Assembly (NCBI GenBank): GCA_035560815.1
Contig: DATMYR010000012.1
Coordinates: forward strand, 62,001-126,000
DNA from: UBA5314 sp035560815
GTDB taxonomy: Bacteria; Bacillota; Syntrophomonadia; Syntrophomonadales; Syntrophomonadaceae
Direction: 5' to 3'
DNA: 64,000 bases
Below are positions 33,377 to 42,660 of this stretch, in pieces (the stretch's first letter is position 1; the number at the start of each line of letters is the position of its first letter). The translations under genes were made by a program, and so were the position numbers. Below the pieces are notes generated by a model, which saw nothing but the letters and a program-made list of their open reading frames with translations, had not been told where the DNA came from and searched no databases.

Positions 33377-34525
33377 CTATAATAGATAGGTTTCACCAAA
33401 TAGTTTCATAATCTCCCGCCACAGGCTGGACCGGGAAACCCCGCGAGCTGCGACCAGGTTCACCGTCTTATCTAATTCTCCCTGCCGATAAATCTTAATT
33501 GCACCCAGTATCTGGCCTTCTTGAACCGGTGCGTTGACATAAGGAACAACTTGTTTTTCATAACTGACCTTTTTCTCATCGCCTTTGGGTATTATGCAAC
33601 CAACATTCTCTTCCGCTACAACTTCGACACTATCTTCTACACCTTTTCCTATCTGCACCACTCCACAAACATTTCCCTGATCGAAAAAGTTTTGGAAAGA
33701 ATAGCGGGCAAACCCGTAATTCAGCAGCTGCATTGATTCCCGAAGATGACCATTGGCTTCAGGAGTCCCCATAATCACCGAAATGAGCCGCAGGCCATCC
33801 CGCTTGGCAGTGGCGACCAGACAATGCTTTGCCTCGTCCGTCCATCCGGTTTTAAAACCATCCGCACCCTGGTACCACCAGAGTAATTTATTGGTGTTAT
33901 AGAGTTTAAATTTCCCCTGACGCAGGTTGTATTCTTTAATCGAGGTGTATTCAAGTATTTTGGGAAAACTTAAAGCGTAGCGGCCCATGACCGCCATATC
34001 ATAGGCACTCGTGTAGTGTCCTTCAGCCGGGAGTCCATAAGCATTCACAAAATGAGTGTCTTTCAGTCCCAATTCACTTGCTTTCTGGTTCATGCGTTGA
34101 ACGAAACTCTGATGACTGCCTTCCAGATATTCCGCCACTGCTACGCAGGAATCGTTTGCCGATCCCACCGCAATAGCTATTAACATATCCTCAAGGCTCA
34201 TTTGCTCACCGGGTTCCAAGTAAACCTGAGATCCTCCCATTTTCCAGGCATTTTCACTGGTATTTACCTTGTCCTTCAACTGGGCTTTGCCCTTCTCCAG
34301 ATCCTCAGCTGCCAGAATCAGAGTCATGAGCTTGGTCATGCTGGCCGGTGGAAGTCTTTTATTCTCGTTTTTGGCTATCAATAACTTCCCGGAATCAGCA
34401 TCCATGAGTACATAGGATTCGGCTTTTAAGTCAAGCGCATCCTGAGCTGCCGACAGCGTTGGACAGGTGAAAGCGAACAGATAAACCAGTAGTAGCAGGC
34501 CCAGGGTAGACCTTCTAAAAGTCAT
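33377..34525 (-). CDS. dacF: D-alanyl-D-alanine carboxypeptidase DacF
   Basis: The 382-residue penicillin-binding protein of the S11 family has a signal peptide ending ...TLSAAQA-like around residue 25 and active-site motifs SMTK, SAND and KTG (FKTGWT). A C-terminal beta domain with a short amphipathic end (SSLWREIMKLFGETYLL) suits membrane attachment. It trims peptidoglycan peptides in the forespore. It lies immediately upstream of spoIIAA as in Bacillus. ATG 34525 follows GGGGAGGTG. Confidence 0.92.
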   Translation of the reverse strand: MTFRRSTLGLLLLVYLFAFTCPTLSAAQDALDLKAESYVLMDADSGKLLIAKNENKRLPPASMTKLMTLILAAEDLEKGKAQLKDKVNTSENAWKMGGSQVYLEPGEQMSLEDMLIAIAVGSANDSCVAVAEYLEGSHQSFVQRMNQKASELGLKDTHFVNAYGLPAEGHYTSAYDMAVMGRYALSFPKILEYTSIKEYNLRQGKFKLYNTNKLLWWYQGADGFKTGWTDEAKHCLVATAKRDGLRLISVIMGTPEANGHLRESMQLLNYGFARYSFQNFFDQGNVCGVVQIGKGVEDSVEVVAEENVGCIIPKGDEKKVSYEKQVVPYVNAPVQEGQILGAIKIYRQGELDKTVNLVAARGVSRSSLWREIMKLFGETYLL

Positions 34526-34560
34526 AAAGACACACACCTCCCCAAAAAATCCGTTAATAG

Positions 34561-34590
34561 ATTATATTGGGGTGAACAGGCTATTATGCA
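34561..34590 (-). promoter_or_regulatory. Sigma-F/G-like promoter of dacF
   Basis: On the minus strand, TGCATA (34590-34585), 17 bp, then ATATAAT (34567-34561) resembles forespore promoters; Bacillus dacF is transcribed by sigma-F and sigma-G. A sigma-A reading using only TATAAT is possible. Confidence 0.45.
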
Positions 34591-34594
34591 TCAA

Positions 34595-34655
34595 GGTTGC
34601 GGGACACACGCCTTCAGGGAATGTCCCGCTAACCGCCCTACGGGCGGTGGATGTA
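34595..34655. repeat. Short copy of the dispersed repeat
   Basis: GTTGCGGGACACACGCC, then GGAATGTCCCGC, then the CCGCCC-N4-GGGCGG mini-hairpin and GGATGTAA reproduce the module order of the larger copies in a 60-bp form. The changed GCGGGACA/TGTCCCGC pair keeps its complementarity. Confidence 0.7.
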
Positions 34656-34708
34656 AAAATTCTGTGGTTACGATAGAAAATACGGTTGCGGAAGTTTGTG
34701 GGCAGCGT

Positions 34709-35830
34709 TTAGTTTAGAACCGCAGTGAGAATATCTTGAATATCCTGCTTGGTTGGTTGAACCAGGCTGTTGGCCAGGTTTTTGGCCTGGGAACACAGCT
34801 CTACAAACAGCATAAATTCATCCGGCTCCAGTTGGGGAGGCGTCCCGGCCAATGTCAGGAAGGTGGATGAATAATCCTCTAGACTTGTAAAGCCACTCCA
34901 GGATAAGGCCTGTACAACTTGCGTTGGATTGCTTTGTGCCATAAAGGCTGCATAAGCAGGCAGGATCAAACCATTGGCTCGGCCATGGGGGATCCCTTTA
35001 AAATATGTAAATGAATAGCCCAGTGCGTGGGGGATGGACGTACCAGTATGGCTGATCACCTGTCCGGCAACCATAGAGGCATAGAGCAGCTGGCTGCGGC
35101 TCTCTTCATCCGGGTTCCAATCCTGAGCCGCCATTTTCCGTAAATGCCGGCCTAGAATTCCCAGGGCCTCTCTACACAGAGCCTGGCTCAAGGGACTGGT
35201 GCGTACGGTAAGAAGGGATTCAAAGACATGTGAAAATGCATCCACCGCGGTATCTATCGTAATGTCCCGGGGTAGGGTGTATGTATAGTTCGGATCGAGA
35301 AAGGCAGCCCGGGGAATCAGACAAGGTGAGGCAATACTTTTCTTACTATTGATAGCCGGATATGTCAGAATGCTGTAAGGGGTCACTTCCGATCCGGTTC
35401 CAGCCGTGGTGGGAATGGCAATGATCGGCAAAGCATGGTCGAACTGTCCGGCAAACAATTCTTCATCACTCAAGTCGTTTACGGCCAGGGCGGCAATAGC
35501 TTTGGCTGCATCCAGAGGTGAACCTCCACCTACTCCCACAACAAAGTCAACTTGTTCCCGCCAGGCCAGAAGAGCTGCCTGGCGTGTGTTTTGCACATCG
35601 GGGTTAGGCAGTATCTGATCAAATAGACTCCAGGACACATCCTGGTTGGACAGAGCCTGGCAGACATGATCCAGTACGCCGTTAGTCCGGGATGAGCCTC
35701 CCGCACCGGTAACGATGAAGGCTTTTTTCCCTTGCAGCAGGGCGGGCTGATTTTTCTCTACAACGCCAGGGCCAAAAAATATCTTTGTTGGTGAAAACCA
35801 GAACCATTCCTCCAACTTTACCACTCCCAT
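34709..35830 (-). CDS. Iron-containing (type III) alcohol dehydrogenase
   Basis: The 373-residue NAD(P)-dependent enzyme has VGVGGGSPLDAAKA (nucleotide loop), IPTTAGTGSEVTPYSIL and FSHVFESLL with IPHALGYSF and GIPHGRANGL. These supply the Asp and three His ligands of the catalytic Fe(II). It interconverts alcohols and aldehydes; the substrate is not clear. It starts 4 nt after pdp and so is the last gene of the xerD-deoB-pdp run. Confidence 0.88.
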   Translation of the reverse strand: MGVVKLEEWFWFSPTKIFFGPGVVEKNQPALLQGKKAFIVTGAGGSSRTNGVLDHVCQALSNQDVSWSLFDQILPNPDVQNTRQAALLAWREQVDFVVGVGGGSPLDAAKAIAALAVNDLSDEELFAGQFDHALPIIAIPTTAGTGSEVTPYSILTYPAINSKKSIASPCLIPRAAFLDPNYTYTLPRDITIDTAVDAFSHVFESLLTVRTSPLSQALCREALGILGRHLRKMAAQDWNPDEESRSQLLYASMVAGQVISHTGTSIPHALGYSFTYFKGIPHGRANGLILPAYAAFMAQSNPTQVVQALSWSGFTSLEDYSSTFLTLAGTPPQLEPDEFMLFVELCSQAKNLANSLVQPTKQDIQDILTAVLN

Positions 35831-35833
35831 TCA

Positions 35834-37138
35834 CTATTCAATGCAATCCAGGATCAGAGCAGGTGCTTGAGGCTCTTCTTCCGAGAAGTGAAAAGCCTGT
35901 TGAAGATGAGCAATCGCTTCTGGAATCAATTCCCGGTTTTGAGCGTGAATAATGGCCAGGGTCTCCCCTTCCTTCACTGGCTGGCCAACTTTCTTGCACA
36001 ATTCCACCCCCACCCGGTGGTCGATACGGTCGTCCAGGCACTCCCGGCCGGCCCCCAGGTGCATGGCCGTCAGCCCCACCTGCATGGCATTTAATTCACA
36101 GATAAACCCACTGCGGGAAGCCAGGCACAGATGTTGAATCTGAGCCCGGGGAAGACCATAATTTTCATCACCAAGGTCAATTTCCCCTCCCTGCGCTTCT
36201 ACCATTTCCATCAGTTTGGTCAATCCCTGACCGTTCTTTAGCGCTTCCCGCACCCAACGCTCAGCCTCCGCCAGTTCTTCAAACCGTCTACCCAGCCGCA
36301 GCATTCGAGCGGCCAGATAAACACAAAGCTCCTCCAGATCCCCCGGTCCATGGCCCCTGAGGGTATCGATGGCTTCTTTTACCTCCAGGGTGTTCCCGAC
36401 CGTACATCCCAGCGGCTGGCTCATATCACTGATGACCGCTGCCACTTCTCTCCCCACACCCTGGCCGATTTCTACCATAGTTCGGGCTAATTCCCGAGCC
36501 CGGTCCAGGTCCTTCATGAAAGCTCCCTGCCCCACCTTGACATCCAGGAGGATGGCCTGAGCTCCGGATGCAATTTTCTTGCTCATAATACTGGAAGCGA
36601 TTAAGGGAATGCTCTCGACGGTTCCAGTTACGTCCCGCAAGGCATAGAGCCGTTTGTCAGCCGGAACCAGATTCCCACTCTGGGCAATTACGGCTGCTTT
36701 TATCCGTTTCACTTGATCAATAAAGGCAGGACCAGCTTTTTCTACCTGAAATCCAGGAATCGCTTCAAATTTATCGATGGTGCCGCCGGTGTGTCCCAGG
36801 CCCCGGCCCGACATTTTGGCCACCGGGATTCCCGCAGCCGCAACCAGGGGTACGACGACGAGGGTAGTCTTGTCCCCCACTCCGCCAGTACTGTGTTTAT
36901 CAACTTTAATTCCCGGAATACTAGAAAGATCAATCATATCCCCCGATCTGGCCATCGCCAGAGAAAGATCTCGTATTTCCCGCCGGTTCATCCCCTGAAA
37001 AAACACGGCCATGGCCCAGGCGGAAACCTGATAGTCGGGGATGGAATGATCGCTGATTCCTTGAACCAGGTATTCGATTTCCCCCAGGTCCAATTCCCTT
37101 CCATCTCTTTTTTTAATGATAAGGTCTTGAAAAACCAT
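35834..37138 (-). CDS. pdp: Pyrimidine-nucleoside (thymidine) phosphorylase
   Basis: The 434-residue enzyme has KVDKHSTGGVGDKTTLVVVPLVAAAG and KMSGRGLGHTGGTIDKFE, the signature of this family. It splits thymidine, uridine or deoxyuridine with phosphate to base and (deoxy)ribose-1-phosphate. With the phosphopentomutase encoded 4 nt upstream it forms a nucleoside catabolic pair feeding the pentose phosphate pool. Confidence 0.94.
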   Translation of the reverse strand: MVFQDLIIKKRDGRELDLGEIEYLVQGISDHSIPDYQVSAWAMAVFFQGMNRREIRDLSLAMARSGDMIDLSSIPGIKVDKHSTGGVGDKTTLVVVPLVAAAGIPVAKMSGRGLGHTGGTIDKFEAIPGFQVEKAGPAFIDQVKRIKAAVIAQSGNLVPADKRLYALRDVTGTVESIPLIASSIMSKKIASGAQAILLDVKVGQGAFMKDLDRARELARTMVEIGQGVGREVAAVISDMSQPLGCTVGNTLEVKEAIDTLRGHGPGDLEELCVYLAARMLRLGRRFEELAEAERWVREALKNGQGLTKLMEMVEAQGGEIDLGDENYGLPRAQIQHLCLASRSGFICELNAMQVGLTAMHLGAGRECLDDRIDHRVGVELCKKVGQPVKEGETLAIIHAQNRELIPEAIAHLQQAFHFSEEEPQAPALILDCIE

Positions 37139-37141
37139 TTC

Positions 37142-38314
37142 TTATAACCCCTGCTTAAGGAAGCTTTGCCCGGCCAGGGCTGAGGCATCCAACCCTAAAT
37201 GTTCGGCAACGGTTTGACCTATATCTGCGAAACTCTTCCGTATGCCCAGGTCTACTCCCGCTTGGAAGCGAGGTCCATAAATCAGAAGAGGCACGTCCTC
37301 ACGAGTATGGTCGGTTCCATAATCGATGGTGGGATCACAGCCATGGTCGGCGCTGATTATCAAGAGGTCATCTTCACCCATCGCGTTCAAAATTTCCGGC
37401 ATTCTTCCGTCCAGTTCCTGTAAAGCCTGGGCATAACCTTGAGGATCCCGACGGTGTCCATACAACTGATCAAAATCCACCAGATTGGCAAAAAGAAGAC
37501 CGCTGAAGTCTCGGCCCATCTGCCGGACTATTTGGTCCACTCCATCCTGATTGCCGGTGGTTGTAAAGGATTCATTCACAGCCACATTGTCAAAAATATC
37601 CGCTATTTTCCCAATACCAATCACCTGCTGCCCGGCTTCCTGGATTATATTTAAGACATTAAAGGCCGGTTTCAGTGAATAATCGTGGCGGTGGGGTGTG
37701 CGCACAAAATTTCCCTCGGACCCTATAAAAGGGCGGGCAATGACCCGGCCGACTGCGTGATCTCCGGTCAGCATTTCCCGGGCAATATGACACATCTGAT
37801 AAAGTTCCTTCAAGGGGATGATTTCTTCATGAGCGGCAATCTGAAAAACGCTGTCGGCGGAAGTATAGACAATAGGATATCCCGTCTTTATGTGCTCCCC
37901 ACCCAACTCTTGAATAATCACCGTACCGGAAGCCACTACATTGCCTAGAGTTTTGCGTCCGATCAACTTTTCAAACTGCTGTATGAGCTCTATCGGGAAT
38001 CCGTTGGGGTAGGTGGGAAAGGCTTGGTCCAGAATGATTCCCATCATCTCCCAATGACCAGTGGTGGTATCCTTACCCGCTGAACGCTCCCGCAAACGGC
38101 CAAATGAACCCCTGGGTGCGGCACTGGGAAGAACCCCATCGATGGGAGCAATATTACCCAATCCCAGTTCCTGAAGATGAGGTAGACTAAGCCCCCCCAC
38201 CGCGCGAGCAGTATTCGCAAGGGTGTTGCAGCCGTGATCGCCAAAACTTGCAGCATCAGGACTGGCACCGATACCTACACTATCCATAATCATTAATAAA
38301 ACTCGCTTATTCAT
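37142..38314 (-). CDS. deoB: Phosphopentomutase
   Basis: This 390-residue alkaline-phosphatase-superfamily enzyme starts MNKRVLLMIMDSVGIGASPDA and has RSAGKDTTTGHWEMMG (catalytic Thr and metal ligands) and ISADHGCDPTIDYGTDHTRE. It converts (deoxy)ribose-1-phosphate to the 5-phosphate. ATG 38314 follows AGGAGGT; the longer frame to 38338 is less likely. Confidence 0.94.
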   Translation of the reverse strand: MNKRVLLMIMDSVGIGASPDAASFGDHGCNTLANTARAVGGLSLPHLQELGLGNIAPIDGVLPSAAPRGSFGRLRERSAGKDTTTGHWEMMGIILDQAFPTYPNGFPIELIQQFEKLIGRKTLGNVVASGTVIIQELGGEHIKTGYPIVYTSADSVFQIAAHEEIIPLKELYQMCHIAREMLTGDHAVGRVIARPFIGSEGNFVRTPHRHDYSLKPAFNVLNIIQEAGQQVIGIGKIADIFDNVAVNESFTTTGNQDGVDQIVRQMGRDFSGLLFANLVDFDQLYGHRRDPQGYAQALQELDGRMPEILNAMGEDDLLIISADHGCDPTIDYGTDHTREDVPLLIYGPRFQAGVDLGIRKSFADIGQTVAEHLGLDASALAGQSFLKQGL

Positions 38315-38330
38315 TGATTTCAACCTCCTA

Positions 38331-39221
38331 TTAGGCACGGGGATGATATTGTTGAAAAACCTCCCGCAGCCTGCTCCTGGTCAGATGGGTATAAATCTGG
38401 GTGGTGGAAATATCGGCATGACCCAGCATCTCCTGGACAGCGCGAAGATCAGCACCATTCTCCAAAAGGTGGGTGGCGAAGGAATGCCGCAGGGTATGTG
38501 GAGTTACGTCCTTATGGATACCGGCCTGTTCGGTATAGGCGGCCATGATTTTAAAAAAGCCCTGGCGGCTCAAAGGACGACCCCGCACATTCACAAACAG
38601 GGTTCGTTCGCTTGACAGCTTGACCAGTTGGTTTCGAGCCTGTGATATGTAACGCAGGGTCCATTCGATGGAGCTCTGATTAATCGGTATAATCCGCTCT
38701 TTGCGGCCTTTTCCCATACAACGTAAAAATCCGGCGGTGGTGTTGAGGTCTTCGATTTGCACCCCCAACAACTCGGAAACTCGGATTCCAGTGCCATACA
38801 TTACTTCCAGCATGGCCCGATCGCGCAAGCCCAACGGGCGATTCACGGCTGGCTGAGTGATAAGCTTGTCTACTTCATCGATAGAAAGAACCTGGGGCAG
38901 GTGCCTTTTGATTTTAGGCGTCTCCAGATCCACAGTAGGATTATTCCTGGCCAGCCCCTCCAGAATCAGAAATTTATAAAAAGTCTTCAGGCTGGATAAC
39001 CCTCTCGCTACGCTGGCCTGCTGCAGTCCACTGTCCAACTGATCAGCCAGATATCCCATAATGGCTTGTTTGCTGATCTTATCAGGATGGGTGGGAATTC
39101 CTCTCTCCTGAAAATACTGCTCCATTTTTTCCAGATCGCGGCGATAGGCAGCCATAGTATTGGTGGAAAGGCCTTTTTCGAAGTCAAGATAATCGATAAA
39201 CTGAGAGAAATAGATCTTCAT
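38331..39221 (-). CDS. xerD: Tyrosine recombinase XerD
   Basis: The 296-residue recombinase has an N-terminal SAM-like domain (LDFEKGLSTNTMAAYRRDL) and catalytic Arg in YGTGIRVSELLGV. HTLRHSFATHLLENGADLRAVQEMLGH and the nucleophile Tyr in TTQIYTHL complete the set. It resolves chromosome dimers at dif. The order xerD-deoB-nucleoside phosphorylase-dacF-spoIIA mirrors Bacillus. Confidence 0.93.
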   Translation of the reverse strand: MKIYFSQFIDYLDFEKGLSTNTMAAYRRDLEKMEQYFQERGIPTHPDKISKQAIMGYLADQLDSGLQQASVARGLSSLKTFYKFLILEGLARNNPTVDLETPKIKRHLPQVLSIDEVDKLITQPAVNRPLGLRDRAMLEVMYGTGIRVSELLGVQIEDLNTTAGFLRCMGKGRKERIIPINQSSIEWTLRYISQARNQLVKLSSERTLFVNVRGRPLSRQGFFKIMAAYTEQAGIHKDVTPHTLRHSFATHLLENGADLRAVQEMLGHADISTTQIYTHLTRSRLREVFQQYHPRA

Positions 39222-39290
39222 TGGCCTTCCTCCAGATATGGTTGGTTTTATTATTGTTTTGACAGTCAGGCTTTATTCTCCTGCTCTTCC

Positions 39291-39551
39291 TTACTCCTTA
39301 TGATAGAAATCCTGAACCTTTATAACAAAGCGATCCAGCGCCTGATTGAACTGGCTGGTTTCCTGATCCTTCTCCACTCTCATAGGATTTCCACTGGGCT
39401 GTTCATCCTGGAACCAACTTGTGAAGACCGGCACCTCTTTGAGGAACAGGCCGGTCAGGGCGGGAAAGGCAGCAGCAAATGCCACCACCAGCAAGATTAC
39501 GGTTAGCAGCCGGAGGAACTTCTTTTTCCAATTACTAATGACAATAAACAT
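39291..39551 (-). CDS. Small membrane protein, YqzK/DUF4227-like
   Basis: The 86-residue protein has one membrane segment near residues 14-34 and a soluble tail. It occupies the place of yqzK, beside xerD, in Bacillus. The start is ATG with AGGAGGT upstream. The assignment rests mostly on position and size; its function is unknown. Confidence 0.6.
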   Translation of the reverse strand: MFIVISNWKKKFLRLLTVILLVVAFAAAFPALTGLFLKEVPVFTSWFQDEQPSGNPMRVEKDQETSQFNQALDRFVIKVQDFYHKE

Positions 39552-39568
39552 TCCGACACCTCCTATTT

Positions 39569-40180
39569 TTACATGACCAGACTCAGCAACCAGGGTGATA
39601 GATAAGCCTCAATAAAAGCTCCTACCAAACATAGCAGTAGGAAAAACAACATAAGCAGACAATAGCTCATCAGCCTGCGTAATAAACCCGAGAATCCTGA
39701 GGGATTGCCCCGCAGAACCTGGAGTGAGAAGTTTGTAGCCACCACTGCCCAGATCAGTAGAAAAGGGATATAAACCAGATTTTGCGGAATTATGGTCAGA
39801 AGTCCAATGAGCGCGCCTCCCCCACCCTTGGCGCGTATGAGAAATCCTAAGGTGAAGCCCAGAGAATAGCCGCGCATAAAAATGATGGCCAGGATTAATG
39901 GTAATCCCAACACCGTAAGGCCCAGAAACCAGATAGCCAATAAAGTACTGCCCTGGGTGAGAAAGGCATGATAGAGGATGCTTGATCCTTGAAGGCTGCC
40001 TTCCATACCCCCTTGCAGGTAGCCATCGACCAGAGCCAGCAAGGTGCTTTTCACTCCCCCCTGCAAACCCGGAACCTTGTAATTGCCCATAACAACCCCA
40101 CTGAGAAAAATCAGGGTCATGATGATGTACTGCCAGCGGTTTTCAGATATGTGCCGCTTGATCAAATGCCTGTTGTTCAT
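39569..40180 (-). CDS. spoIIM: Stage II sporulation protein M
   Basis: The 203-residue protein has about five membrane segments with the SpoIIM pattern (NRWQYIIMTLIFLSGVVMG at the start and LTIIPQNLVYIPFLL in the middle). SpoIIM forms the DMP complex with SpoIID and SpoIIP, which drives engulfment by peptidoglycan hydrolysis. It lies 18 nt upstream of the yqzK-like gene. Confidence 0.9.
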   Translation of the reverse strand: MNNRHLIKRHISENRWQYIIMTLIFLSGVVMGNYKVPGLQGGVKSTLLALVDGYLQGGMEGSLQGSSILYHAFLTQGSTLLAIWFLGLTVLGLPLILAIIFMRGYSLGFTLGFLIRAKGGGGALIGLLTIIPQNLVYIPFLLIWAVVATNFSLQVLRGNPSGFSGLLRRLMSYCLLMLFFLLLCLVGAFIEAYLSPWLLSLVM

Positions 40181-40334
40181 GTTCGGGCTCCTTTGGCAGT
40201 TAAAATGCGGATCGCCCCCGGACCCTACTCAAAAGGGTGCGGCAGGCTCTGAGCATAAATGGGCGAAGCAGGCCTACTATTTTACACTCCTAGCAAATAA
40301 TATTTCTTGTCCTTCCACTTTATGCCCAAAAGAA

Positions 40335-40359
40335 AAGCCCCCCTGCAAAAGGGGGGCTT
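40335..40359 (-). terminator. Terminator of the methyltransferase gene
   Basis: A 10-bp GC-rich stem (40335-40344 with 40350-40359) and 5-nt loop are followed on the minus strand by TTTTCTTTT, about 50 bp past the stop at 40412. Confidence 0.85.
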
Positions 40360-40411
40360 AGGTTTCAAAAGACACAACTCCTATCTATATTCTTGGTCTT
40401 TTCCCCCAGTC

Positions 40412-41071
40412 TTACTCCTTCCTGGCCAAAATCTCGATCTGGTAAGCTGGGAGAAAATGCCCATCAAATGAGTAGTACTTTTCTATCGCTGAAGGCATGG
40501 CTTTTAACATCTCCAGAATTTCCTGGCGCTGTGCTTCCGGTGTACCAATCGTTTCAAACCATTGACAGATATCGTATTCTTTTCTTTCCAAAACCATATG
40601 TTCAATGTGAAGGTGGGTTTTATTTAATAACTCTCTCCACCTGGTTTTCGAATGGGAGTATGCATGGGAATTGTCGCGAAGGCGTTCCATTTTATTAATA
40701 AACCTTCCCGTGTCTTCCTCACCCGCAAAGGAACAGTCAAGAATATACAATCTCCCTCCGGGTTTTAACACCCGGCTCATCTCCTGCACCGCCCTTTCAG
40801 TATCAACAAAATGATGTGCTGCGAACCGGCAGGCAACAATATCGAAAAAGCCATCTGCCCAACCCAGGTAATGAATATCCTGCAAAATGAAATCAATATT
40901 TAGAATGCCTCTTTTCCTGGCCATCTCAGAGGCGTGCAACAACATCTCTCCGGTTATGTCGATGGCAATGACTTTTCTTATATGATTGGCCAAAGCCAGG
41001 GCCGTGTGCCCAGCCCCGGTCGCCGCATCGAGAGCAATGTCATGGGGCTGTGGCTGGATAAGATCCATCAT
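40412..41071 (-). CDS. Class I SAM-dependent methyltransferase (UbiE-like); true start probably upstream
   Basis: The protein has a SAM site at ALDAATGAGHTALALA, an acidic loop VIAIDITGEML and VLKPGGRLYILD. From the first in-frame ATG (41071) it is 219 residues, but the family's N-terminal region is missing. The same frame continues upstream without stop to 41176 and encodes QIKKNFGQAARNYAQSS, a very typical methyltransferase lead-in. No ATG, GTG or TTG occurs there; ATT at 41170, behind AAGGGGG, is the only plausible initiator. Either a rare ATT start is used or the 5' end has decayed. The substrate is unknown. Confidence 0.75.
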   Translation of the reverse strand: MMDLIQPQPHDIALDAATGAGHTALALANHIRKVIAIDITGEMLLHASEMARKRGILNIDFILQDIHYLGWADGFFDIVACRFAAHHFVDTERAVQEMSRVLKPGGRLYILDCSFAGEEDTGRFINKMERLRDNSHAYSHSKTRWRELLNKTHLHIEHMVLERKEYDICQWFETIGTPEAQRQEILEMLKAMPSAIEKYYSFDGHFLPAYQIEILARKE

Positions 41072-41221
41072 CCGTTTCAGTTCCAGTGGATCGGCATGGA
41101 TACTGCTTTGGGCATAGTTCCTGGCTGCCTGCCCAAAGTTCTTTTTAATTTGCTCATGATTATCAAAAATAGCCTTCTACCCCCTTCTAGGCTTTACTCT
41201 TTTTAAAATCAGAATGTGGCC

Positions 41222-42031
41222 CTATTTCCTGGCCACAAGATAAACCCTGGTAAACGTCAATTCCACCATACCCTGCTGGTCAGCCAGGGCATGGATCGTT
41301 TCCTTGACCAGCTTCCGAAAGGTTTGGATATAGTCATCGCTCAGCGGGAGTGAGTAATAAGCCTGGTTGAGATAGCCGTTTTCGGCCCCCGATTGAAAAA
41401 TTCCGAATACTTCCTCAGGAGTAAAACGATTTGATTCTTGTATCAAACGGCTGTATTGTACCGAGAAACCAGCATCTTCAAAAAGCGTGGAATACTCCGC
41501 GGTACTTTCCAGGAAGAACCATGGACTCGTAAATGATTCGAATATAGGGGCGGTAACCGGATTCCGGACGGCCTTCTCTACAGCCGCTATAAATACCGGG
41601 CAATACAGGGAAGTGGCAGGAGCTTGAATTCCCATCCTACCTCCTGGTTTTAAGGCGTTATAGCATTCCTGCAGCGCGTTATTCGGTTGATCAAACCATT
41701 GAAAAGCGGAATTACTGTAGATCAAATCAAACTGTTTGGAGAATCCCAGCTGGGAAGCATCCCGAACCATGAAATTCAGGTTGGAAAAATTGGTGCCGGA
41801 AACAAGCGCTTCCTCAATCATTCCGGGAGATACATCGACCCCCACCACCTGTCCACTGGTCATTGCTGCAATCCTTTGGGTCACTCCTCCGGGACCACAG
41901 CCCAAATCGAGCACATCTTCCTGACCGCTTATGGATAAAAGCTTGAGTAAAATCTCCGATGTAGCTTTTTGCACCAAACCCTTTTCTTCATACATCAAAG
42001 CCTTGCTGCCGAAATTAATGTCGCTCATCAT
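41222..42031 (-). CDS. Class I SAM-dependent methyltransferase
   Basis: The 269-residue protein has VLDLGCGPGGVTQRIA, VVGVDVSPGMI and ALKPGGRMGIQAP, with FDLIYSNSAFQWFD resembling trans-aconitate methyltransferase and BioC-type enzymes. The start is ATG 42031 or, with better spacing from GGGGGG, ATG 42028. It is followed by another methyltransferase gene and preceded by a cupin regulator on the same strand, which may control it. The substrate is unknown. Confidence 0.8.
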   Translation of the reverse strand: MMSDINFGSKALMYEEKGLVQKATSEILLKLLSISGQEDVLDLGCGPGGVTQRIAAMTSGQVVGVDVSPGMIEEALVSGTNFSNLNFMVRDASQLGFSKQFDLIYSNSAFQWFDQPNNALQECYNALKPGGRMGIQAPATSLYCPVFIAAVEKAVRNPVTAPIFESFTSPWFFLESTAEYSTLFEDAGFSVQYSRLIQESNRFTPEEVFGIFQSGAENGYLNQAYYSLPLSDDYIQTFRKLVKETIHALADQQGMVELTFTRVYLVARK

Positions 42032-42097
42032 TGGCCCCCCTTTGTTTACTTATGCTTTATATTGTTTCTTATGAGTAAACAGTATGGCGAAAATTTT

Positions 42098-42649
42098 TTA
42101 AGGGTTCAAAACGGAAAGATACCTGACCTGCTGGCCGGATATCGGCAGAGGTCCATGTAGATTTTCAGCATTGAAATATAGTGCATCCCCTTGCTGAAGC
42201 AAGTATTCCTGGTCAGCATAAAAATATTTCATACTTCCTTCCAGAATGAAAATAAATTCCTGACCGGGGTGGTTGTAATGACGTACCTGGTAAATGTCAG
42301 GATTATCTATGCTGATCATCAGCGGCTCCATCTTCTGGTTCTTGAAGCCGTACATAAGCGTTTCTATGATCTGTCCTCCGGCAGCATGCTCGGGATTATA
42401 ACGAATCCACTCCTCTTTCTGCACTAGCTTAACCTGCTCAACATTTGTTGAGCTAAAAAGATCGCCCAGAGAAATATCTAAAGCACGGGCAATTTTGGCC
42501 AGGGTGGAGACTGGTGGTGAGACCTTGTTATTTTCAATTTTCGATAAGAGCCCCTTGGTAAACCCTGACCTGACAGCAACTTCCTCCAGGGTTAGCTCTT
42601 TCTCAATTCTAATTTTTCTTATTTGTCGAGCGATTAATAATTCTTCCAT
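42098..42649 (-). CDS. XRE-family transcriptional regulator with cupin domain
   Basis: The 183-residue protein has an N-terminal helix-turn-helix (LTLEEVAVRSGFTKGLLSKIENNKVSPPVSTLAKIARAL) of the XRE type. A C-terminal cupin_2 domain follows (HYNHPGQEFIFILEGSMKYFY, LLQQGDALYFNAENLHG) that would bind a small ligand. ATG 42649 follows AAAGGTG. A perfect 19-3-19 palindrome ends 12 bp upstream of this start, which suggests autoregulation. Confidence 0.88.
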   Translation of the reverse strand: MEELLIARQIRKIRIEKELTLEEVAVRSGFTKGLLSKIENNKVSPPVSTLAKIARALDISLGDLFSSTNVEQVKLVQKEEWIRYNPEHAAGGQIIETLMYGFKNQKMEPLMISIDNPDIYQVRHYNHPGQEFIFILEGSMKYFYADQEYLLQQGDALYFNAENLHGPLPISGQQVRYLSVLNP

Positions 42650-42660
42650 AACCGGCACCT

